Source: an uncultured Bacilli bacterium (GTDB taxonomy: Bacteria > Bacillota_I > Bacilli_A > RF39 > UBA660). Taken from it: DNA of 34,223 bases. The DNA is taken from NCBI GenBank assembly GCA_947632715.1, contig CANRQF010000008.1:1-34223 (forward strand). The letters are read 5' to 3'. A program made the translations under genes and the position numbers. This document shows, one piece after another, positions 25,454 to 34,159 of this stretch (position 1 is the first letter of the stretch; the number at the start of each line of letters is the position of its first letter). A model generated the notes under the pieces. That model did no database searches. It had not been told where the DNA came from and was given only the letters and a program-made list of their open reading frames with translations.

Positions 25454-26217
25454 AGATTTACCTCCATAACTTCATTATAATCTACCTCGTTTGTTTTGAC
25501 AAGATATGATATACACAATTTATTGTATTCATTAATATATAATGCATAATTATCTAATTCATTAATTGTTTCATCAATTTTAATTGTTCCTTCTTCATTT
25601 TGAATAGTATTTAAATATTTTTTAATTTGATTTTTAATTTCTCCTAAGTTAACATTAAATTTACTTAATAAATCATCTTCAGTTAATAATTTTCCATTAC
25701 TTAGATCAAAAACATATGCTTTAACTTTATTAAATGTAATAAAATCTAAACAGCTATAATTAAAATCATTAATTACTAAACTAGCATATTTATTAGATTC
25801 ATATGTATCATAATTTCTAAACATTAAAGAAAACAAATCATCATTATCATATTTAACTAAATCTCTAGATACTAAATTACCATTTTCTAATTCTTTACTA
25901 ATATATTTTATATTATTTTTATATACTTCATTTTCATGTTCTAATGTATTAGTAAGTTCTAATTGTGTATTTAAATTAATTACAACATCTTTATAAAATA
26001 TTTCAGCTGATTCACTAATACTCTCTTCATTAGTAAAATAGAAATATTCTTTATCTTCATCTATTTTAATTTTTTCTTTTTCTTTAGTTTGATTTTTCTC
26101 TTTTTTATTATTATCATTTAATTTATAATGTGTATAGTAATATCCACCTCCTATTAAAGCAATTATTATTAATAAGAAAGTAATAAAACCTAATTTACTT
26201 TTTAAATTTTCTTCCAT
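25450..26217 (-). CDS. Membrane-anchored protein with a DUF3298-like domain
   Basis: This 255-residue protein has one N-terminal transmembrane helix (about 10-30), a Lys/Glu linker to about 55, and an extracytoplasmic domain. The segment KVKAYVFDLSNGKLLTEDDL at about 170-190 matches the NFDLktGkxLTxxDLF pattern of DUF3298 domains, found with DUF4163 in PdaC and anti-sigma factor RsiV, which binds lysozyme in some species. The match is by pattern only. Its start has TAGGAG upstream, two bases after the thioredoxin-fold gene, and it overlaps frr by four bases, so the three are an operon. Function is unknown; an envelope role is likely. Confidence 0.72.
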   Translation of the reverse strand: MEENLKSKLGFITFLLIIIALIGGGYYYTHYKLNDNNKKEKNQTKEKEKIKIDEDKEYFYFTNEESISESAEIFYKDVVINLNTQLELTNTLEHENEVYKNNIKYISKELENGNLVSRDLVKYDNDDLFSLMFRNYDTYESNKYASLVINDFNYSCLDFITFNKVKAYVFDLSNGKLLTEDDLLSKFNVNLGEIKNQIKKYLNTIQNEEGTIKIDETINELDNYALYINEYNKLCISYLVKTNEVDYNEVMEVNL

Positions 26218-26219
26218 AA

Positions 26220-26831
26220 TTATACTCCTAAATATTCATTTAATACTAATTCTAAATTTTCTTCAAACATATTTATATTATCTTTGGTAAAGTATTCATC
26301 TGGTTTAATATCTCCTTTAATATAAGAAACTTCATCATCATAAAGTAATATATTACCATTTTTAACAATTAAGATAGTTGGTGCTTGAATATTTTGAATT
26401 CCTAAATCATTTGTTGGTACATAATTATTTAAATGATTTATAATTGTTTCATAAGTACCATTTGAATTTTCTCTATCTCTTAAAAAATCATAATAATTAA
26501 TTTCTGTAATACCTACCCTTTTTGCTACTTCATCTAAGTAATAAGCATAATACTTAGTCCATTCATTTTCAGGAAATCCAAGTAATACTATACCACTTCT
26601 ACCTTGAATAATATTTAAAACATCAGTAGATGTAGCAAATTGATATAAATTATCCTTAGAAACATTATTATATATATTATTAAACTTAATGGCATCACTT
26701 TCTTCCAGTTTATCAAAATCAATTGAGCCAATAACAATAAATAAAATAATACATATGATAAATATTATTATATATGAAACCATTTGAATTTTATTTTTAA
26801 AAAATTTCTTTTTTTCTCTTTCTTTTTTCAT
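26220..26831 (-). CDS. Membrane-anchored thioredoxin-fold protein without CXXC
   Basis: The 203-residue product has a very basic N-terminus, one transmembrane helix at about 16-36 and an outer thioredoxin-like domain: GRSGIVLLGFPENEWTKYYA at about 78-97 (beta strand, then the position where CXXC would sit), EINYYDFLRD, and IQAPTILIVKNGNILLYDDE with the cis-Pro strand at about 149-168. The redox CXXC is replaced by a non-cysteine segment (FPENEW), and no Cys is present in the domain. It therefore cannot do thiol-disulfide exchange and may act as a binding or chaperone-like protein. It is the first gene of the operon with the DUF3298-like gene and frr. Confidence 0.75.
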   Translation of the reverse strand: MKKEREKKKFFKNKIQMVSYIIIFIICIILFIVIGSIDFDKLEESDAIKFNNIYNNVSKDNLYQFATSTDVLNIIQGRSGIVLLGFPENEWTKYYAYYLDEVAKRVGITEINYYDFLRDRENSNGTYETIINHLNNYVPTNDLGIQNIQAPTILIVKNGNILLYDDEVSYIKGDIKPDEYFTKDNINMFEENLELVLNEYLGV

Positions 26832-26846
26832 AATGCACCTAAGTTA

Positions 26847-26855
26847 ATTATAACA
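26847..26855 (-). promoter_or_regulatory. Extended -10 promoter of the frr operon
   Basis: The minus strand reads TGTTATAAT, an extended -10, about 16 bases before the first start codon, whose ribosome-binding site is TTAGGTG. A TTGACA at 26894-26899 lies too far upstream to pair with it. Confidence 0.55.
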
Positions 26856-26920
26856 AATTTTTTATACTTTTTTAAATACCCTAACTATTATCTTGTCAAT
26901 ATATGTAAAATAATTTTATG

Positions 26921-26944
26921 AAAAAAGCCAGCATTAACTGACTT
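26921..26944 (-). terminator. Terminator of topA
   Basis: On the minus strand AAGTCAG pairs with CTGGCTT (one G-U pair) over a 6-base loop, followed by T residues. The stem touches the topA stop codon. Confidence 0.8.
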
Positions 26945-28976
26945 ATTTATCACTATCACAATTTTCACAAACAGAAGTACCATTTTTATCTACGATTAGA
27001 TTACCACACTTAGGGCAAACATCTCCCGTTGGTTTAAACCAAGTAGCATAATCACATTTAGGATATCCAGAACAGCCATAAAATATTTTTCCTTTTTTGG
27101 TTCTTCTTAAAACAATATCTTTATGGCATTTAGGACATTCAGCCACTTTTATTACTTCTTTATTCTCTTTTTCCTCTTTTTTAATATATTTACATTTAGG
27201 ATAATTAGAACAGGCAACAAATTCACCAAACTTTCCTTTACGAATTACAAGAGCACTACCACACTCTGGACATATTTCTCCCGTTTCAGTTGGTGCTTTC
27301 TTTTCCATGTTTTTAAGAGCATCATCCATAATTGGGGCAAATTTATCATAAAATTCATGTAATACTTTAATATTATCTTTTTTAGCTTCGGCAATATCAT
27401 CTAAATCTTGTTCCATATGAGCTGTGTATTTAACATTAATGATATCACTAAAATATTCTTGTAATTTATCAGTTGTTTCAATACCCATTTCGGTTGGTAC
27501 AAATTTTTTATCTTCTATTTTTACGTAATCATGATCTTTAATTGTACTAATAATAGTAGCATATGTTGATGGTCTACCAATACCTAGACTCTCTAACTCT
27601 TTTATTAAACTACTTTCTGTATATCTACTTGCTGGTTTAGTAAAATGTTGATATTTATTAATTTCGTTAGCTACTACCACATTACTTTTATAATTTTTAA
27701 AATCTGGTATAATTTTATCTTCACTATCTTCATAATCTTGATATACTTTTAAATAGCCATCAAATGTTAAGACACTACCAGTTGTCTTAAATAGATAATC
27801 ATTATTATCAAAAATAACTGTTGTCATTTTAACTTTAGCATCAGCCATTAGAGATGCTAAACTACGAATATAGATAAGCTTATATAGTTTATATTCATCA
27901 TTACTTAAATATGGTTTAACTTCTTCTGGAGTCCTATTAATACTTGTTGGTCTAATACCTTCATGCGCGTCTTGGATATTAGCATTTTTCTTGCCAGTTT
28001 TAGCATATCCAACATATTCTTTACCATATTTTCCATTAATAAATCCCATAGTCTGTTTAATAAATTCATCAGATAAACGAACACTATCAGTACGCATATA
28101 AGTAATTAAACCAACCGTTTCATTAGCTAAATCGACACCTTCATATAATTTTTGGGCTATCTTCATTGTTTTTGAAGCCGGAAAATTAAGTTTATTAACA
28201 GCCATCTGTTGTAGTGTTGATGTTTTAAATACTTCTTTACTAGCTTTTTTGCGTTCTTTTTCATCGATATCTTTAATATTAAATGATTTATCTAACTTTT
28301 CAAGAATCTCATCAGCTTCTTTTTCCGTATTAATTTCAATATCTTTATCTTTATATTTGAAAAGTTCGGCAGTAAAATCTTTAAAATCTGCTTCAATCGT
28401 CCAGTATTCTTTTGGAACAAAAGCAAGTATTTCTCTTTCTCTATCGACAATTAGTTTAAGAGCCACAGATTGAACACGACCAGCACTTTTACCACCAGTT
28501 TTATATTGCATTAACTTACTTAATCTAAAGCCAATAATTCGATCTAGTATTCTTCTTGTTTCAGCACCTTTAACTAAATTCATATCTATCTTATTATGTT
28601 CTTTAATTGATGATAAAACAACATCTTTCGTTATTTCTCTAAATGTTACACGATCATATTTATCCTCAGGAATATTTAATTCATCTTTTAAATGCCAAGA
28701 AATTATTTCTCCTTCACGGTCAGGGTCTGTCGCAAGATATACATGTGATGCACTATCGACTAATTTTTTTAGCTCTTTAACATCTTTATTTTTACCTTTT
28801 ATTATTTCATAATTAGGTTTAAAATCATTATCAAGATCGACACCAAGGCCATATTTCCCAGTTGTAGCTAAATCTCTTATATGTCCTTTAGATGATACAA
28901 CTTTATAATCACCAGCTAAATATTTTTCAATAGTTTTACTCTTAGCAGGTGACTCTACTATAACTATATTTTTCAA
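26943..28976 (-). CDS. topA: DNA topoisomerase I
   Basis: Type IA topoisomerase relaxes negative supercoils. The 677-residue product shows the TOPRIM domain (VIVESPAKSKTIEKYL with Glu8, DPDREGE at 84-90), the catalytic Tyr293 in GLITYMRTDS, and SKGHIRDL at 29-36. The C-terminus has three Cys4 zinc ribbons (CPECG with CSNYPKC, CPKC with CSGYPKC, and CPKCG with CENC), as in many Firmicutes. The start codon is TTG with AAGGAG seven bases upstream; no ATG is available at the conserved N-terminus. The gene has its own consensus promoter and terminator. In Bacillus topA is near rnhB and rbgA (ylqF), which also appear in this neighbourhood. Confidence 0.97.
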   Translation of the reverse strand: MKNIVIVESPAKSKTIEKYLAGDYKVVSSKGHIRDLATTGKYGLGVDLDNDFKPNYEIIKGKNKDVKELKKLVDSASHVYLATDPDREGEIISWHLKDELNIPEDKYDRVTFREITKDVVLSSIKEHNKIDMNLVKGAETRRILDRIIGFRLSKLMQYKTGGKSAGRVQSVALKLIVDREREILAFVPKEYWTIEADFKDFTAELFKYKDKDIEINTEKEADEILEKLDKSFNIKDIDEKERKKASKEVFKTSTLQQMAVNKLNFPASKTMKIAQKLYEGVDLANETVGLITYMRTDSVRLSDEFIKQTMGFINGKYGKEYVGYAKTGKKNANIQDAHEGIRPTSINRTPEEVKPYLSNDEYKLYKLIYIRSLASLMADAKVKMTTVIFDNNDYLFKTTGSVLTFDGYLKVYQDYEDSEDKIIPDFKNYKSNVVVANEINKYQHFTKPASRYTESSLIKELESLGIGRPSTYATIISTIKDHDYVKIEDKKFVPTEMGIETTDKLQEYFSDIINVKYTAHMEQDLDDIAEAKKDNIKVLHEFYDKFAPIMDDALKNMEKKAPTETGEICPECGSALVIRKGKFGEFVACSNYPKCKYIKKEEKENKEVIKVAECPKCHKDIVLRRTKKGKIFYGCSGYPKCDYATWFKPTGDVCPKCGNLIVDKNGTSVCENCDSDK

Positions 28977-29016
28977 TTTTTCACTCCTTCAATAATTTAA
29001 TACTTGTCATTTATAT

Positions 29017-29045
29017 TTTATACAATGATTTTTAAATAATGTCAA
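29017..29045 (-). promoter_or_regulatory. Promoter of topA
   Basis: On the minus strand TTGACA (29040-29045) and TATAAA (29017-29022) are 17 bp apart, about 40 bases before the TTG start. Confidence 0.8.
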
Positions 29046-29068
29046 TTAATATTTAATTTTTTGCCAAT

Positions 29069-29091
29069 AAAAAAGAGATTTAAACAATCTC
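29069..29091 (-). terminator. Terminator of the rhuM-rbgA-rnhB-LTA synthase unit
   Basis: On the minus strand GAGATT pairs with AATCTC over a 5-base loop, followed by six T residues. The stem overlaps the stop codon of the LTA-synthase-family gene. Confidence 0.8.
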
Positions 29092-31119
29092 CTTTGGACA
29101 TATATTATTTTCTTTATAATAATCTTCAATAAATTCATCATCGTCATCATTATTATATTCCGTATACTTTTCTTCTAAATATTTAAAATAATTATTTTTA
29201 ATAGCCATACTACTAATTTCTATCTTATTATTTACCATATTATTAATTTCTTTTATTTCTTCATCAGTATAAGTTTCATCACCATAATACTTGATTTTAC
29301 TTTTAGCGGCATTATAATAAGCTATTTCATTTTTCCAAGAACCATCAGCAAATACTACTAATGATTTATAACTATCATCTAAAACATCACTGCCCATATA
29401 AAGTCTTGGATCATAATCTAAATTTAATAAATTAGCAAGAGTTGGTACTAAATTTATATAAGAAGTATACATATCAAATGATTTAGCTTCCATTTCGCTA
29501 TTATATATTACAAGTGGTGTTCTATCTATTTCATAATCATTTAAGTCATAATCTAAGAAAGTACTAACATGACCTTTACCTAGACTATATGGTTGATGAT
29601 CAGCAAGTAAGACAATTAAAGTATCATCTAATATACCAGCTTCTTCTAATCTATCTAACATTATTCCTAAAGCATCATCTGTAACTTTAACTTTAGATAA
29701 ATAACGACTTACGGCAGTATTATAGTTATCTTTTATAAATAATTCTTTATATAAATCACCATATGGAGATGGTACAGTATAAGGTGTATGAGGTGTTACT
29801 GTGGTAAACCAGGTCATAAAAGGTTTATCCATATCTTGACTTAATAAGATATCCATGGCTTTTTCCATAAATTCTGCATCACTTGCCCATTCACCATACT
29901 TATTACTAGCATTTACCTTTAAAGCATTAGCATTATAGTATTTACCACTACCCATATTAGTATGAATAGTATTTCTAGCATAATACCAATCATAATAATC
30001 ATGCATACTAGTAGTTGTATATCCTTTATTATTAAATAAATTAAAGATTGCTTCAAAATAAGTATTTTTCTTATAGGTATTTGATGTACAAGTATTATAA
30101 ATTGAGTAAAGACTAGTCATAGCACTAAATTCATTGTTACCAGTAGCACAACTATTACGAGGTGAATAATTATTATTAAAATGCCATCCTTCATTATATA
30201 ATTTCATAAAATTAGGAAAATATTTTTCATTGATAATACCATCATTAACACTTTCCATTAATATAACAATAACATTTTTACCTTCAAACATTCCTGTATA
30301 ATCATTATAACCAGTTACATTTTGAGAAGCAAAATATTTATTTAAAGTAGCATATTTTTTGTTATCTTCATTTTTGGCTAGTTCATCTAATAAAGATGGA
30401 ACTTCCCTTTCACTTACTATTTTATCTTCATTTGAATTAGCATATATTAAATTAAGTTCTTCTTCAACTGGAATCAAATAAGTTTTAAGATCAAGGGCTC
30501 CAAAAACTAAAGTACCAAATTGATTGACAGCAATAGTAGGAATACTAGGATTAATAAATAATTCATTATTACTTTTCGTTTGTAGTTTATCTTGCATGAA
30601 TGATGCATTAATTGTATATGTATAAATAAAAGCACTGATAAAAATTAATACTATATAAATTAAGTTATTTTTAATATTGAACTTTTGTCTTTTATATTCA
30701 AATCTTTTAATTAAAATAAAGTAAACAATTAAAATAATAAATGGAATAAATACACAAAGATATGATATCTTAAATGATTGTAAAAAATCACCGATTAAAC
30801 TAGTTACTGCTTCTAATTGACTAGACGTATTCAAAGATATGTATACACCTAAATAATTAATAAAGCCAACTTGCAAGCATGTATAAATAGCATAAAATAA
30901 AACATATATTGCTATAATTGTATTTCTTAACCATCTTTTACAAAAACTGGCAATTGAAGTTATAACTAAAGACAATAAAAAACAACTAATTAATATTCTC
31001 AAAGATGAATAACTTAAAATACTAAAATTATTTAATATTCTAAATATAATTTCAATAGTAAATGTTAGTATAGTTGTTACTATTAAACTTAATAAATAAT
31101 TATCCTTAAACTTTTTCAT
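29080..31119 (-). CDS. LTA-synthase-family sulfatase-fold phosphoglycerol transferase
   Basis: LtaS-like enzymes build the glycerol-phosphate chain of lipoteichoic acid outside the membrane from phosphatidylglycerol. The 679-residue product has about five N-terminal membrane helices (to about residue 172) and an extracellular sulfatase-fold domain. Visible features are VIVILMESVND with metal ligand Glu289, the nucleophile Thr326 in SCATGNNEFSAMTSLYS, HDYYDW, TVTPHTPYTVP, and LLADHQPYSLGKGH with Asp/His metal ligands. The C-terminus has an acidic Asp/Glu run near 660. The gene overlaps rnhB by 14 bases. A related primase or a glycerol-phosphate transferase with another acceptor is possible; paralogues cannot be told apart by eye. 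Confidence 0.88.
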   Translation of the reverse strand: MKKFKDNYLLSLIVTTILTFTIEIIFRILNNFSILSYSSLRILISCFLLSLVITSIASFCKRWLRNTIIAIYVLFYAIYTCLQVGFINYLGVYISLNTSSQLEAVTSLIGDFLQSFKISYLCVFIPFIILIVYFILIKRFEYKRQKFNIKNNLIYIVLIFISAFIYTYTINASFMQDKLQTKSNNELFINPSIPTIAVNQFGTLVFGALDLKTYLIPVEEELNLIYANSNEDKIVSEREVPSLLDELAKNEDNKKYATLNKYFASQNVTGYNDYTGMFEGKNVIVILMESVNDGIINEKYFPNFMKLYNEGWHFNNNYSPRNSCATGNNEFSAMTSLYSIYNTCTSNTYKKNTYFEAIFNLFNNKGYTTTSMHDYYDWYYARNTIHTNMGSGKYYNANALKVNASNKYGEWASDAEFMEKAMDILLSQDMDKPFMTWFTTVTPHTPYTVPSPYGDLYKELFIKDNYNTAVSRYLSKVKVTDDALGIMLDRLEEAGILDDTLIVLLADHQPYSLGKGHVSTFLDYDLNDYEIDRTPLVIYNSEMEAKSFDMYTSYINLVPTLANLLNLDYDPRLYMGSDVLDDSYKSLVVFADGSWKNEIAYYNAAKSKIKYYGDETYTDEEIKEINNMVNNKIEISSMAIKNNYFKYLEEKYTEYNNDDDDEFIEDYYKENNICPKEIV

Positions 31120-31738
31120 GTATCCTACTTCCCTCTATGATGTCTTTAACTGGTTTATAAGACATTCGATATTTATCTATTATACCATATTTTTTCATTA
31201 ATTCTAGATGTTTTTTTGTAGGATATCCTTTATGTTTAGCAAATTCATATTGTGGATACTCTTTATCTAGTTCAACCATTATACGATCTCTTGTAACTTT
31301 AGCAATAACTGAGGCAGCTGCAATCGATAAACTTAAGGCATCACCATGAATAATAGGTAACACTGGTACATCTCTATCTAATTTCATTGCATCAGTTAAT
31401 ATATAATCAGGTTTAATATTTAGATTGTTAATGGCAATATTCATTGCCTTTCTTGACGCTTCTAAAATATTTATTTTATCAATTTCTTTATTATCAACTA
31501 TACCTACCCCGATACTTATTGCATCATGCATTAAAATATCATAAAATTTTTCTCTTTTCTTTTCCGATAATTGTTTAGAATCATTTAATCCCTCTAATTG
31601 ATAATTAATTGGTAAAATAACAGCACTAGCAACAACTGGACCTACTAAAGGTCCTCTTCCTGCTTCATCTGTACCTGCTATTAACTTATATCCCTTTTTA
31701 TATAAATCTTTTTCATATGCTAATAAATCTACTTCCAT
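31106..31738 (-). CDS. rnhB: Ribonuclease HII
   Basis: RNase HII nicks RNA-DNA junctions and removes misincorporated ribonucleotides. The 210-residue product has the catalytic set: Asp24 and Glu25 in GTDEAGRGPLVGPVVASAVI, Asp116 in ILTDAM, and Asp133 in IIHGDALSLSIAAASVIAKV. LNDSKQLSEKKRE and the C-terminal YPQYEFAKHKGYPTKKHLE are also typical. Its start overlaps the rbgA stop by ten bases, matching the ylqF-rnhB order of Bacillus. Confidence 0.96.
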   Translation of the reverse strand: MEVDLLAYEKDLYKKGYKLIAGTDEAGRGPLVGPVVASAVILPINYQLEGLNDSKQLSEKKREKFYDILMHDAISIGVGIVDNKEIDKINILEASRKAMNIAINNLNIKPDYILTDAMKLDRDVPVLPIIHGDALSLSIAAASVIAKVTRDRIMVELDKEYPQYEFAKHKGYPTKKHLELMKKYGIIDKYRMSYKPVKDIIEGSRIHEKV

Positions 31739-32592
31739 CTATCTAATGTTACTCCTTTAATTTTGCCACTGATTAAATCATTATATACTTTCATACTTAC
31801 TTTTTCATAATCTACTTCATTATTTTTGTATGCTCCTATTTTTCTAGCAATTACCTCATACATATATTCTACATCATTATTATCAATTCCATATAAATTT
31901 TTGGCTATATCTTTATAATTAGAATATAAAATATTTAAAATATGAATACATACTTCATCCATATTAAGTATTTCTTTTTTTATTCCTCCCGTTGCTGCGA
32001 TATTAAGAGCTTGTTCATAGTCATCAAGTTTAGGCCAAAGAATTCCTGGTGTATCCAAAAGTAATAAACCAACATCAGTTTTTAAATATTTTAGATCTTG
32101 AGTTACCCCTGGTTTATTTTCAACTTTTGCAATATTTTTACCAATTATACGATTAATTAAAGTACTTTTTCCAGTATTTGGAATACCTATAATTAAGCTT
32201 TTAATATCTTTCTCTTTTAATCCTTTACTTTTTCTCTTATCTTGAATTTCTTTAGTTAATTCTTTAGTTAAATCAATTATCTTTTTATAATCATTACTAT
32301 CTTTTAAATCTACAATTAAAACATGGTACCCTTCATTTTGATAATATTTAGCCCATTTATTTGTTTCATTTATATCACATAAATCTTTTTTAGTCATAAT
32401 TAATATTCTTTGTTTATTTTTTATTAATGTATCTATGTCTTGAATTTTACTTGATTTAGGAATTCTTGCATCAATTACTTCATAAACAATATCAATATTC
32501 TTTAATTCTTCCTCTATTTTTCTTCTAGTTTTTGCCATATGGCCTGGATACCAGTTGATTACGCTTTTATTAAGAACATTATTTTCATTCAA
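31729..32592 (-). CDS. rbgA: RbgA (YlqF), ribosome biogenesis GTPase
   Basis: RbgA is a circularly permuted GTPase needed for late 50S assembly. The protein (about 287 residues) shows NWYPGHMAKTRRKI near the N-terminus, then G4 TKKDL, G1 GIPNTGKSTLINR, and G3 DTPGILWPK, in the permuted order G4-G1-G3, followed by the C-terminal helical domain. Start choice is uncertain: TTG at 32592 has GGTGAT six bases upstream, the ribosome-binding form common in this window; a GTG at 32604 has no good site. Either way it overlaps the end of rhuM, so translation is probably coupled. Confidence 0.93.
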   Translation of the reverse strand: MNENNVLNKSVINWYPGHMAKTRRKIEEELKNIDIVYEVIDARIPKSSKIQDIDTLIKNKQRILIMTKKDLCDINETNKWAKYYQNEGYHVLIVDLKDSNDYKKIIDLTKELTKEIQDKRKSKGLKEKDIKSLIIGIPNTGKSTLINRIIGKNIAKVENKPGVTQDLKYLKTDVGLLLLDTPGILWPKLDDYEQALNIAATGGIKKEILNMDEVCIHILNILYSNYKDIAKNLYGIDNNDVEYMYEVIARKIGAYKNNEVDYEKVSMKVYNDLISGKIKGVTLDRWK

Positions 32593-33622
32593 TTTTATCA
32601 CCACTACTTTTACTTTCCTCTATTAACAAATCAAAATCTGATTTATATAATTTATCTTGTTTAATTCTATATTTTTCAAATTCTGTTAATGCTTTATCAC
32701 AAGCAATTTCATGTGATATTTTTCCAGCATCTTTTAAAATATCTCTATCATCTGAAAGTAAGAATTTATCTATTCTTGTCGCCCAATCTTCCATTGTCAT
32801 AGGTATATGTCTTCTTGCTCGATTTTCTGCAATTTCTAAAAATGCACTAACAATTCCTTCTAAATCTTTAATTTCTTCTTCAGATAAATAATTTTTAGCA
32901 ATAATAACATCTGATTCCATTATTTTTCCATTAGGTGAATTTTTCCATGATGTTAAGCCCATATGGTCTTTATCAGCATCTACTCTATCATATATTATTT
33001 CGGCAACAGTTTGGTTTGAAACAGCGTAATGCATTTTATTTTGAACTTTTTTAAAAAAATCTATAGAAAGAGGAGATTTAGAGTCATAATCAATACTTGT
33101 TGCATATATATCTGTTACTTTTTGATAAAATCTTCTTTCCGATAACCTTATTTCTCTTATTTCTTCAAGTAACTTTTCAAAATAATCTTTATCAATAAAA
33201 GAACCGTTTTTCATTCTTTCTTTATCTAATACATAACCTTGAATCGTAAAAGTCTTTAAAACACTAGTAGCCCATCTTCTAAATTGAGTAGCCTTAATTG
33301 AATTCACTCTGTATCCAACGGAAATTATTGCATCTAAATTATAAAATTCTGTTTGATATTTTTTCCCATCTTCAGCAGTATGTTCCAAAATGGAACATAC
33401 TGATTTTCTATCCAATTCATTTTCTTTAAAAATATTATTCAAATGTTTTGTAATAGCTGGTCTTTGAACATCAAATAATTCAGCCATTGCTTTTTGAGTC
33501 ATCCATAAAGTTTCATTTTCATATCTTACTTGAATACCTTTTTGAATACCTTTATCTTTTTCTTGTACTTTAAAAGTAATAAACTCTTCAGCACTACTTC
33601 TAATTATTAAATCTTTTGCCAA
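32585..33622 (-). CDS. RhuM-family protein
   Basis: RhuM (PF13310, virulence RhuM) proteins are widespread in genomic islands and of unsettled function. The 345-residue product has the family's N-terminal region with an HTH-like segment (LWMTQKAMAELFDVQRPAIT then KHLNNIFKENEL), the EFYNLDAIISVGYRVNSIKA block, QFRRWATSVLKTFTIQGYVL, and the C-terminal AEIIYDRVDADKDHMGLTSW. The full length matches the family. The start is TTG with AAAAGGAGATGATAAA before it. It overlaps rbgA, an odd place for an island-type gene. The coding region contains a perfect 27-base palindrome (33376-33402). A truncated second copy lies upstream. Confidence 0.88.
   Translation of the reverse strand: MAKDLIIRSSAEEFITFKVQEKDKGIQKGIQVRYENETLWMTQKAMAELFDVQRPAITKHLNNIFKENELDRKSVCSILEHTAEDGKKYQTEFYNLDAIISVGYRVNSIKATQFRRWATSVLKTFTIQGYVLDKERMKNGSFIDKDYFEKLLEEIREIRLSERRFYQKVTDIYATSIDYDSKSPLSIDFFKKVQNKMHYAVSNQTVAEIIYDRVDADKDHMGLTSWKNSPNGKIMESDVIIAKNYLSEEEIKDLEGIVSAFLEIAENRARRHIPMTMEDWATRIDKFLLSDDRDILKDAGKISHEIACDKALTEFEKYRIKQDKLYKSDFDLLIEESKSSGDKIE
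33376..33402. repeat. Perfect 12-bp inverted repeat inside rhuM
   Basis: CAGTATGTTCCA and TGGAACATACTG are exact complements separated by AAA. The repeat lies in frame inside the rhuM coding region, where it encodes SVCSILEHTA. It could form a stable mRNA hairpin or serve as a protein-binding palindrome. Confidence 0.85.
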
Positions 33623-33679
33623 TTTATCATCTCCTTTTCATATGTTCTTAAACAATCTTCTACATTTTACTTGTATAAG

Positions 33680-33693
33680 AAGAATTAATTCTT
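33680..33693. repeat. 14-bp palindrome between the two rhuM-type genes
   Basis: AAGAATTAATTCTT is a perfect palindrome in the 72-base gap between the truncated and the intact rhuM. It may be an operator for the intact gene, since RhuM has an HTH-like segment. No T-run follows, so it is not a clear terminator. Confidence 0.4.
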
Positions 33694-33694
33694 A

Positions 33695-34159
33695 CTAATT
33701 TCTATTTTCATCTTTAACTTCTAATAATTCTACTTCTTTTATAAATTTATCAAAATCTGATATATATAGCTTATCCTGTTTTAATCTATATTTATCATAT
33801 TCTTTATAGGCTAACTCTTGTGCAACTTTTTGAGATATCTTACCAGCATTTTTTAATATCTCTTTTCCATTAAATTGTAAAAAAGCATTTAATCTATTTA
33901 TCCAATCATTCATAGTCATTGCATTATGATTTTCTGCTTGATATTCAGCATAATCTAAATACATTGTAACAATTCTATTTAAATTTTTTAGTTCTTTTTC
34001 ATTTAAATAGTTTTTGGCTACATCAACATCGTATCTATAAATTGGACCATTTGGTGACTCTTTCCAATTAGTTAAACCCATATTTTCTTTTTCTGAATCT
34101 ACTCTATTATAAATTATTTCTGCTGCTGTATAACCGATAACTGCTCTCAAATGACACAT
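33695..34159 (-). pseudogene. Truncated RhuM-family gene (C-terminal half)
   Basis: These 154 residues align with the C-terminal half of the intact RhuM product next to it: TAAEIIYNRVDSEKENMGLT against TVAEIIYDRVDADKDHMGLT, SPNGPIYRYDVDVAKNYLNE against SPNGKIMESDVIIAKNYLSE, MTMNDWINRLNAFL against MTMEDWATRIDKFL, and KQDKLYISDFDKFI against KQDKLYKSDFDLLI. The N-terminal HTH-like half is missing. Upstream in the same frame there is a stop six codons before the ATG, and no good ribosome-binding site precedes the ATG. Divergence between the copies shows they are old paralogues rather than a recent duplication. Expression as a short protein cannot be excluded. Confidence 0.75.

Noticed and set aside
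27123-28473. Plus-strand frames antisense to topA
   Set aside because: They are Phe/Ser-rich reversals of the topA zinc-ribbon and core coding regions with no start signals.
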